Origin: Piromyces finnis
Lineage: Eukaryota; Neocallimastigomycota; Neocallimastigomycetes; Neocallimastigales; Neocallimastigaceae
Assembly (NCBI GenBank): GCA_002104945.1
Contig: MCFH01000019.1
Location: 156,501 to 220,500 of the forward strand
Direction of reading: 5' to 3'
DNA length: 64,000 bases
A model generated the notes under the pieces. The model was given only the letters and a program-made list of their open reading frames with translations, had not been told where the DNA came from and ran no database searches. This document shows, piece after piece, positions 55,301 through 64,000 of the stretch (positions are counted from its first letter, which is position 1; every line of letters starts with the position of its first letter). Position numbers and translations under genes: made by a program.

Positions 55301-58300
55301 ATTTTTATATTATATTTATTATATATCAAATGATTCTTTACCTTTTTAAAAAAAAAAAAAAATAAAATTTAAACTTTTTAAAATAATATACAATAACTAA
55401 TTTGAAAATAATAAAAAAAAAAAGAGTTTGAGTTCTGTTAGTGCTTTGGTATTGACACTATTTTTTTTTTATTATTATTTTTATAATTATCGAATGAATT
55501 GTCTAAAACAATTTAATATGCCTTAATAATAAATGGTCAATATAGTTTTATTTTATTAATTTCATTATACTCAACTTGAATAAGATGAAATTCTCAAATA
55601 TAATGTCTATTTTTATTCATGTTTGGAAATAAATTGTTATATTCATAATTCTCGGGAGTTTTCATACCTTCGCAATATGTTAAAGTTATTTATCCTTTAT
55701 TTCTCTTAAAGGCATCTGATATAGTTTAAAGAATGAATGACCTTATTTTATAATAAAATGATTTAACAAATGAATATTATTATGGTACGGTAGAATTAAA
55801 ATATTTATATTAATCTCTTATAAGCAAAATTCATTGCAAAAATCATTTATTATACTAATTGTAATTTTATTTTAGTATAAATTTATGTATAATACACTTA
55901 ATTATTTGAAGTTTTTTTTTTTTTTTACTTTTTATATATCATTTACAAGAATTCTTTTTTATTTTTTCATTTAAATAGATTTAGTAATAATTAAAGCATC
56001 TTAATTTTATTTTAAATTCTTTATTATAAACCTTTAAAATGAAAGTTTTAATCATCTTTAATTATTTCTATTTTATAAAATTTGAAATTATAATAAGCAT
56101 GTACTATTATTGCCAATGATGAAAACGAAAAATATAGAGAAAAATTAAAATAGGCCCTATTTAATTTTATACTATAATAAAATGGATATATAATAAGTAT
56201 ATAACAATGATTTTTTATTATATATTGAAATACTTTATTCTACTTTATTCTATTAAAGCTTCTCATTCAATACATTTTTACTATACTCTATCAATACAGT
56301 CATTATAACAATCAATAATATATACATATACACATAAACGCCTATACATATATATATATATATGCACATATCAATATACATCTATCCTATCCTATGGTAA
56401 AAATTAAATAAAAAATGGGTAATAATGAATAGTTGACCAATGGATAATTCATTTTTTTTTTTCACTCACATTCATTTTCTAAATGGTATAATGTAATAAT
56501 AGTTGCATTCTTGATCAGATACAAAAGTAAAAAAAAATAAAAAATTAAAACAATAGTATATTATGCATTATTTTTTTTTCTATCTAATAGAGTGTTAAAA
56601 TTAAAAAATAGAATTTTATTAATGATATAATTCATATTTATGGGATGATTCTTATGAATACTATTATCTATAATATATATATATTGACCATCTTTTTTTG
56701 TATGAATCCTCTTTTTTATTTTAATGACCAATTATTTCTTTTGTTATACTTCAATAGGAAGAAAGAAAGAAAGAATAATAATAAACTTAAAGGTTAGAAT
56801 TATGCTCTTTTTTTTGTGTATTCAAACAATGTTTGATCGCCTTTTCATACCTCATTTAAAAAAGTAAAAAATTTCAAAAAAAAAAAAATAAATTAAAATA
56901 GTTAAAAGAATGTCCTATATATTATATATATATTATAATTTTATTTATATTTATTATCTTTTGAATTATTCAATTTATTTGAATAAAAAATGAATAAAAA
57001 AGATTCCATTGTTGATTTGTGCAACGTATGTTTAAATTTTATTCGTAAAATTTTAATTTAAAAAAATGTATTTGAAACTGGAATTTTGATATAAATTAAC
57101 CTTTTAACCTTTTATAGTTTAATTGAAAAACATTATTTTATATTAAAGCTTAATAATTTAAATTTTTTTATGGTTGGATAGTTAAAAGCAGTTAAGATGA
57201 AAAATTATTGAGAAAAAATAGAATATTTAAAAGATTGAAATATTTTTATAATAATGTTTTTTTAAACTAATTTATATCTTCTATATGGCATTACTTTAAT
57301 TCATAGACTTATTTAAGAATGAAAAAATGATATTTATTTTATAATCAAGTTAAATTAAAAACCAAGGAAAATTTAATAAAGAACTTCAATTTCCATGGAA
57401 TAATTTAAAGTTTTTATTGATTTTTCTATTTAAAACATTATATTAAAAAATAATCATTTTTATTAATATTTACAGTTTTGATATTATGACAAATCATTTT
57501 TAATATATGAATTAACTGTTATCTTGAAAACAAAAAAGTTTATTATTATGAATTTATTTTTAAGTAACACAAATTGCCATAAAAGGCATAATTATATATT
57601 AATTTTTATTCAAAAATTTAATGAAATTAATTTTTTTTATTAATTAATAAAGTTTTTATCCTCACCGTTCATTGATATGACTCTTTAATAAAAGTGATGA
57701 TTTTTTTTAAAGTTTGGATTTGGTGAGTTTTAAAAGCATTCTATAGCGTATTATTAATTAACTTTAATTAATATAAAAATAAAAGGCTTTCATTTTTTTA
57801 ATTTGTTTTTTATTAATTTTTTAAATCTATTAGTAAAAAAGTTTGAAACTTTTATTATTATAAAGTCATTTTATTATTCAATATATATTAATATATATAC
57901 CTTAATAGTTTATATATTTAATAATATAAATGAATATCATTCTCCACTACTTTATTAAAATAATTTAATTTATATATTGAATAATTAATATAAATTATAT
58001 TTATGATTTATTTTATAGTATTATACATAATTGAATTAATATATTTAATATATTTAATAAATATATAATAATATATAATAATTCATTAATAAAAATGATT
58101 ATTATTATATTGTTAATTATATTAGGTCTTTTTTTCTTTTTTAATAAAATAAGAAAAGGATGCGTAGTAATTAAAATTTTATTTAATAATTATTTATCTG
58201 ATAATATAATTTAATATTTAAATCAATATATTATAATAATATTGTAATATAAAATTGTATCAACACTCATATAATACTATTATATTATCATTTTTTTTTA

Positions 58301-59538
58301 TTGTTAGGAAAAATCGAAATATTAATAATTAAAGTTTTATATTTATTACTATTCTATTTTTATTAATAATTTTTTGGAAATGAATTTTTATTTGATTTAT
58401 TTACTTTCTTTTCAAAGTATACTAATAATCTTTGAAATGTTTTGATTTTAAATCAACAAATTTAATCAATTCATTGTTATAATATTTCTAATTAAGAATA
58501 TTTAAGAATAAAGAATAATAATAACAAAAAAAAAAAAAAGAATTAATTATACTTTTTTTTTTTCATTTTTTTTAAAATAATAGTATAAAGACAATTTTTT
58601 TAAGTATTGTATTTACTTAATTTTCAATAAATTCATTTATTTTGACAATAAATAATTTTTTGATTCGAATGAAACAAAAAAGTATGAATTAATCCGGAAA
58701 AATAGAAACATAATAACAAACAGATAAAAAAAATATTAAAAACAATATATTAAAACAGTTTTATTTCGACCAAAGAAACAAAATAAAACAAAAGTAAAAG
58801 TAGTTTAAAACAAAGATATTTTAAAAGTATGTCAACAAAGTAAATTATACACCTGTTTATTATTTAATTGATTAATATATTTAAAGAAGAATAATAAAAA
58901 GATACTATTTAATAACAAAAATAGAAACAAATAATTTTATTTTTAAAATATTTTATTTATATAAATAATTCAATTCATATAAATAGAACATAATTTTAAA
59001 AATAAAACCAAGGGAAAATAGTTGTATTGTGGAAATAACTGACTAAAAAAATATTATTTATTATTTTTTTTTTTAATTTTTATTTTATATTATATACTTT
59101 TTTTTTTAATTTAAATAATTTTTTATTACCATTATTGTACATAAATGATAATTGTTAATATCAATTTATAAAATATATTATCCAATTCACTCATTGTAAT
59201 ATATAGTATTCATTTATCTGTATTTTTTATTTCAATATTATTTTTTTAAAACATTGTAGCAACTCAAAAAAATAATTTTATTAATGCAATATAATTGATA
59301 AATATTTATTTTGTAAAAAAAAAAAAAACAAAACAAAATTAAAAACAAACAAACAAAAAAAAAAAAAAAACAAATCTTATTCTTTATTCTTAAATAATTT
59401 TTTTATAACAGAAAAACATTTAGATAAACAAACTTATATATATCAGTAAAATATAATAAACAAAAAAATATAATTCATAGAATTAAATTTTAGAAATATT
59501 TATTTTTTTTTAATTTTGTAATTTCAATATAAATTAAA
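52397..59538. other. 7.1-kb gene-free region between divergent genes
   Basis: Upstream DNA shared by the minus-strand gene ending at 52396 and the plus-strand gene starting at 59539. It is dominated by A and T homopolymers, TA, TTG (54056-54073), AAT and AAGA short repeats, and (TA)n with CATATA near 56330-56370. No coding frame with protein-like composition, no tRNA, and no arms of families A or B were found. A possible relic of their loop block lies at 53265-53400. Introns and 5' exons of the flanking genes could hide here but none can be supported. Confidence 0.5.
53265..53400 (-). repeat. Possible solo copy of the GTGG loop block
   Basis: On the minus strand this reads TTTTTGTGGTTTAATGAATA followed by AAAATTA and, about 75 bases on, AATGTGGCAAAAT. 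This resembles the TTTGTGGTTAATAAAAATTA ... GTGGTA block in the loops of foldback families A and B. No arms surround it. The match is short and the DNA very AT-rich. Confidence 0.3.
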
Positions 59539-61131
59539 ATGCCAACAAAAACAAAATCAAAAGTTAAACATAGAGTTACCTTTGCTCCAGATACTAAAAC
59601 AGAAGCTGAACAATTAGATTGCTTAATTAGAGCAATTGAATTCAAAGGTCCAGGTATTGATGAATTATCAAATATGATTCAAAATATTCATATAGGATAT
59701 TCAGGAAATGTTAATAAAAGAAAACCAAGTTTTGATAGTACTTCCATTATTGAACATTTAAGAAGTACATTGGATAAAATGTTAGATTCAGAGCTTGCAG
59801 AAGCTTCAATAAAATCTAGTTCGGATAGTGAAAGTGTAAAAGATGATGTAACTAGTAAGTCAGTTTTAAATCCAACACTTCCAACTATAGAAGAAAATAC
59901 GGAAAAAGAATTTAAAACAAATCACGATTCTGGTATTAGTGGTATGGAATTTGATTTAGAAAAAATGAAAAATAATGAAGTCACACCTCAAGCCAGAAGA
60001 CGTGTATCTGGATTAATTAATAAATTAGATTCCTGTATAAATGAACTTCAAAGAGTAACTGATACAATTGAAGAGGAGACAGCATCAGAGGTTCAAGCTG
60101 CCTTAGATGATACTGACTCTTCAAAAGAAACTTTACCACCTAAAAACGGTAAACCAGCATCACTTTCTATTGATACAAGTGTAAATATGAATAAGAATGT
60201 AAATATCAATAATGTAAATAGTAATTCTGTTGGAAATGCCTTATACTGTGAACCAAATGAATCTGTTGGATATTATACCGCTAGTACCAATGAGTACTTG
60301 TATAATGAGCCAAATATGGAACATTACAGTTTAGGCAGTGAAAATGAAATGTCTAGATTAGATTTAGCTAGTAAAGGTATATATGCCACCCCAAATCAAC
60401 CAACTGTTGTTGAAGCATGCTACTCTGGTTTTCTTCTTTCCTCAATTCTTGCCGTAGTTGCTGATGATTGTTCTGTTCTTTATTTCGGTATTCTTACCGA
60501 AGATAATCTTTATTTCTATAATTCCACCGATGATGAAGAACCTATGTTTGGTCGTATAATAATAGATCAAAATACAAAAGTTTTCCCAATTTCTAGTCCA
60601 GAAAGTCAAGGATATTTAATTGAAATTAACGGTGTATATGTTATGCCGGATGAACAAAGAATTAGTTCAAAGGTTAGACTTATGTTTAATAACAAACAAG
60701 AAAGAAATATCTGGTATAAAGTCATTAAAACCACAGTTAATGATTGGAAAATCAAGACATCTTATGTTAATAGTAATAACCCAGGTAATACTGGTGGAAA
60801 AAGAAGACTTTCCTTCCTTTCTTCTATTCAATATCAACCTGCCTATCTTTCGAGTACACCAAAGCGTTCTGATTCTTTATATACACATCAAATGAAACCT
60901 GCTACCAAAAAATCATCTGAAATTTCAGATGCTACCTTAGTAACCCCAGATTCAGCGGATACTATCAATGATGCTATTCCATCATCATCCGAAGCATCTC
61001 CTACTTCAGCTACAACCTTAGCCTCAGAGGAAAATTATGGTGGTGTTAATCCAAGTCAAAGTATTCTTTCCGCATTACATGTATTAGAAGCTCTTGAACG
61101 CAAGCGTAACAATCAAGAATTAAAAAAATAA
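59539..61131 (+). CDS. PH-domain protein with RVxF motif
   Basis: A 530-residue intracellular protein. The N-terminus is basic and contains RVTF at 12-15, the form of a protein phosphatase 1 docking motif (RVxF). Residues 30-285 are mostly polar and probably disordered, with an Asn-rich patch (NKNVNINNVN). About 287-403 looks like a pleckstrin-homology domain: hydrophobic strands (YSGFLLSSILAVVADD, VLYFGILTEDNLYFYN), a RLMFNNKQERNIW segment and the closing Trp helix (WYKVIKTTVNDW). The C-terminal ~125 residues are Ser/Thr/Ala-rich. PH domains bind phosphoinositides or proteins at membranes; no enzymatic domain is attached. Codon use and composition are of ordinary host type. The first ATG is taken as start; an upstream A/C-rich leader (about 59329-59370) precedes it. 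Confidence 0.8.
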   Translation: MPTKTKSKVKHRVTFAPDTKTEAEQLDCLIRAIEFKGPGIDELSNMIQNIHIGYSGNVNKRKPSFDSTSIIEHLRSTLDKMLDSELAEASIKSSSDSESVKDDVTSKSVLNPTLPTIEENTEKEFKTNHDSGISGMEFDLEKMKNNEVTPQARRRVSGLINKLDSCINELQRVTDTIEEETASEVQAALDDTDSSKETLPPKNGKPASLSIDTSVNMNKNVNINNVNSNSVGNALYCEPNESVGYYTASTNEYLYNEPNMEHYSLGSENEMSRLDLASKGIYATPNQPTVVEACYSGFLLSSILAVVADDCSVLYFGILTEDNLYFYNSTDDEEPMFGRIIIDQNTKVFPISSPESQGYLIEINGVYVMPDEQRISSKVRLMFNNKQERNIWYKVIKTTVNDWKIKTSYVNSNNPGNTGGKRRLSFLSSIQYQPAYLSSTPKRSDSLYTHQMKPATKKSSEISDATLVTPDSADTINDAIPSSSEASPTSATTLASEENYGGVNPSQSILSALHVLEALERKRNNQELKK

Positions 61132-62121
61132 AAAAAGAATTGAAAATATAAATAAAATTTGAAAGAGAAATAGGCATAAAATTTAAATCTATAATCTTTT
61201 ATAAAGATTTATTATTTTAACGATTTAAAATAATATAGTTTAAACAGCGCAAATGATATCCAACTATTTATTTTTATATATATTTATCATACCTAAAATA
61301 TATTATTTCAATCGTATTATTTTTTTTTTTTTTTGATCAAAAAAAAAAAAAAAAAAAAGCCATTTTTCTTTTCTATATTTACTTTTTATTTTCTTAACAA
61401 ACCTTTTCGCAATAATAAAAAAAAAGTATTAATTAATTAATAATAATAATGATAATAATAAATGAATAAATGGAATAAAAAAAATTAAAAATTAAAACGT
61501 ATTTAGAGTCAAAGAATAATAGTCCTAGTCTTTTCATCGTAGGGTTAAAAAGAACTTTTTTTATTATTATTATAATGATAAGATTATGTGTAATATTTTA
61601 TCTTTATAGATGAAAAAAAAAAAAAAAAAAGGATAGTATTTTGTATAAGAAATAAAATAGGAAATAAAAGAGAAAATAAAGGAATATATTAATGTATAAA
61701 CTTATTATTGAATAATAATAAAAAAGAAAAAGAATAAAATCAGCCAGTTTTTTTTTTGCTTGAAACTATTTCATTAGCCTTGAATAATTCTGGCCAAAAA
61801 AAAAATTTAATCCATAAATTTTAGATAAAAAAAAAATTATTAGAAAAAAAAAAATTATTCTTTTCATTTTTTTTTCTTTTAAAAAATATTTATATTTTAT
61901 TCAAAAAAAAAAAAAAGTTTTCTCTTGATAATGTCAAAGTAAAAAAAAAGAAATGTACTGAAATTCATGGTTAAATTTAATAATTATAAAATTTTTAAAT
62001 AGGTATTTTTTTTTTTTTAAAAGTTCAAATTTGTAAACTTTATAATAAAAATGAATAATAAAAAAAAAAATAGAACATTTAGAAATTACAATTATTTTCT
62101 TATAAAAAATATTCTTATTTG

Positions 62122-62154
<33 letters not shown>

Positions 62155-62968
62155 TTTTGTAATTGATTCAATATATATATCAATAAAATGTATAATATAA
62201 ATGATATATATTGAAAAAAAAAAAGAGTTTATTATAATGAATAAATTTGAAATTTCTTTTCTTTTTATATATATTAAAGTATTAAAGCATGAATACTAAC
62301 TTTTCAATTTATATTCTATCCATTATTATTATATATTTAATTTCAATTTTGTAAAATAAAAAAAAAAAAAACTTTTACAAATTAATAAATACGTTTATAA
62401 TAAATAATATTAAAATTATAGAAAAAAGAAAAAAAAGAAACCATTTTATTTTTCAATTAGTTTAAATATTTTTATATATTTTCCATAACTATTTCATTGA
62501 TATCAATAAGTGTTTTTTCTACTACTACTACTACTACTACTACTATTATTATTTTATTATTCCTTGCAATATAATAATATTCATTAATTTTGACAAGATA
62601 TCAATATTATTTCGATTTTTAAATTCAATTATTCAACTCTATTCATATTAAAAAAATGTTAAAATATTTTATATAATAAATACATACATAGGATTATTAA
62701 AAATAATATAAGCATAAATCTTTTTTTTTTTATTGTTAATTTTTATTTCTCAAAGTAAAGAAAGAAAGAAAGAAAGAAACCCTTTATAAATTCACTAATT
62801 TTTAATATATGTTAATAAATAACAATATAATAATTCTATAAATATTAAAAAATATCGGTAAATCAATAAAACAAAATAAAATAAAACAATACATACATAT
62901 ATATATAAACAATGAAAACAATATAAAATATATACACATAATATATAATAATAATAATAAAAAGACTA
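61132..62968. other. Gene-free AT-rich stretch with microsatellites
   Basis: It holds the 3' end of the PH-domain gene and the 5' region of the cyclin gene. It contains paired T and A runs at 61321-61358, (ATT)n at 62124-62155, (CTA)n at about 62519-62544 and (AAAG)n at about 62757-62778. No gene, tRNA or shared repeat seen. Confidence 0.55.
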
Positions 62969-64000
62969 ATGGAATTTAGAAAAAATAAATATAAATTTCC
63001 ATCAGGAAAAAATCTCAGCACTTATCCTTATTATAACAGAAATGCTTTATATAATAATAAAAGTAATACAAATAATGATGGTACAACAACGAGAAAAAAT
63101 AAATCTTTTGAAAGAAAAGAAAATAATTGGCATTTCACTTCAGAAGAATTAAATACCAATACACCATCAATTAAAGATGGATATACCCTAAAGGAAGAAT
63201 TAAAACAACGCTGGAAAGCTTGTGCATTTATTATGTCCATTGGAATAACTATGAAAATGTAATATATATTATATATTTTTTTAATTATGTTTTTTGGATA
63301 TTAGAATAGATTAAAATTATATATATTATATTATATATTATTTTATATACATTTTATATTATAACATTATACATAATATATTATTATTTATTTTCTCTCT
63401 CTCTTTCCTTCTTTTTTGTTACTGACTTTTTTTTTTTTTTATTATTTATATTGGTTAAATAAAATCTATTTCTTTTTCATTATTATTTATTATTGAAATA
63501 AATAAGACCTCAAACCACTATTGCTACAGCTTGTACTTTTCTTCATCGATTTTATTGTAGAAAAAGTTTAAAATATTATCCATCCTATGTAAGTTAAATA
63601 TATATTATATTATATTATATTATATTATATTATATTATATTATATTTATTTATTATAGCTTATAATAGAAATAGATGCGTCGTTTCTATTATTATTATTA
63701 TTATTATTATTATGTTTATTATTACTATTATATTAATTATTATGATAATAATGTTTAAAATATATATATTCCTATTCCTATACCTATTCCTTTAAATATT
63801 ATAAATTTTATTTAAATAATAATAATAAAAAAATAAAGGAAATTGCTGCTGCTTCATTATATTTAGCATCAAAAGTAACGGATACACAGAGACGTCTAAA
63901 AGATATTATTATAGTATGTATTTCAAAAGCTCAAAAGAATGCTCATTTAAATATCAATGAAAAAACACATGTAAATATTAATAAATCAATGATAAATTAT
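62969..64000 (+). CDS. Cyclin K/T-like cyclin, 5' part, three exons
   Basis: Exon 1 62969-63258, exon 2 63507-63588, exon 3 from 63839 to the window edge; introns 63259-63506 (248 bases) and 63589-63838 (250 bases) begin GTAA and end AAG. Exons 1+2 total 372 bases, so phase is kept. The spliced product has a basic Asn-rich start, then WHFTSEELNTNTPSIKDGYT, a cyclin-box start with R-W-K-A-C-A-F-I, PQTTIATACTFLHRFY and, in exon 3, EIAAASLYLASKVTDTQRRL followed by KDII. TPS-x-x-DG, TIATA and HRFY are hallmarks of the transcription cyclins of the K/T/L/C group, partners of CDK9/CDK12-type kinases that phosphorylate the Pol II tail. The gene continues beyond the window. A donor-like GT at 63971 could end exon 3, but the frame also stays open to the edge. 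Confidence 0.88.
63600..63650 (+). repeat. TATAT pentamer microsatellite in cyclin intron 2
   Basis: About nine to ten units of TATAT in series within the second intron, followed by (ATT)n near 63690-63712. It accounts for much of the intron's length. Confidence 0.7.

Overview
The window is extremely A+T-rich eukaryotic DNA, with homopolymer and short-tandem-repeat intergenic sequence, standard-code genes, ~250-base GT-AG introns and long gene-free stretches. A secreted CotH-kinase-fold protein, a secreted hevein-type chitin-binding protein and this base composition point to an anaerobic gut fungus (Neocallimastigomycota). That assignment is inference; I could run no search.

Layout. 1-16.8 kb is a graveyard of accessory genes: two Cys-rich single-pass membrane proteins (755-1405 intact, 9301-10070 frameshifted), several decayed coding remnants, an LTR-like repeat, an unrecognised 572-aa gene, a secreted chitin-binding protein, and two genes of viral or linear-plasmid flavour (a uracil-DNA-glycosylase-like protein and a broken piece of an RNA polymerase largest subunit). 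4.5-7.0, 17.0-19.7 and 21.1-23.6 kb hold three copies of a ~2.45 kb non-coding foldback element (family A: ~1 kb inverted arms around a ~0.5 kb loop). The first cuts off a gene; a 5'-truncated LINE copy lies between the second and third. 23.9-28.1 kb holds a CotH gene and, upstream, a decayed duplicate of its 3' end.

28.8-48.0 kb is a tandem array of a ~5.72 kb palindromic unit (family B), about two and a half units, with a full-length LINE (30976-36650, single 1508-aa ORF with endonuclease and reverse transcriptase) inserted in the first. 48.3-64 kb is ordinary gene territory: a single-pass membrane protein with a repeat-bearing tail (minus strand), 7.1 kb of gene-free DNA, a PH-domain protein, and the 5' part of an intron-containing cyclin K/T-like gene that runs off the window.

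Most unusual signal. Families A and B have different arms but share (i) a triad of short motifs in fixed order, including 16 copies of a hairpin with core TGTCTAGTATTAGACA, and (ii) a GTGGTTAAT...GTGGTA block in every loop. In both families the central loop is found in opposite orientations in different copies (A3 versus A1/A2; B unit 1 versus unit 2), as expected if recombination or hairpin processing flips the DNA between the arms. No coding sequence was seen inside these elements. This looks like one undescribed lineage of non-autonomous palindromic elements.
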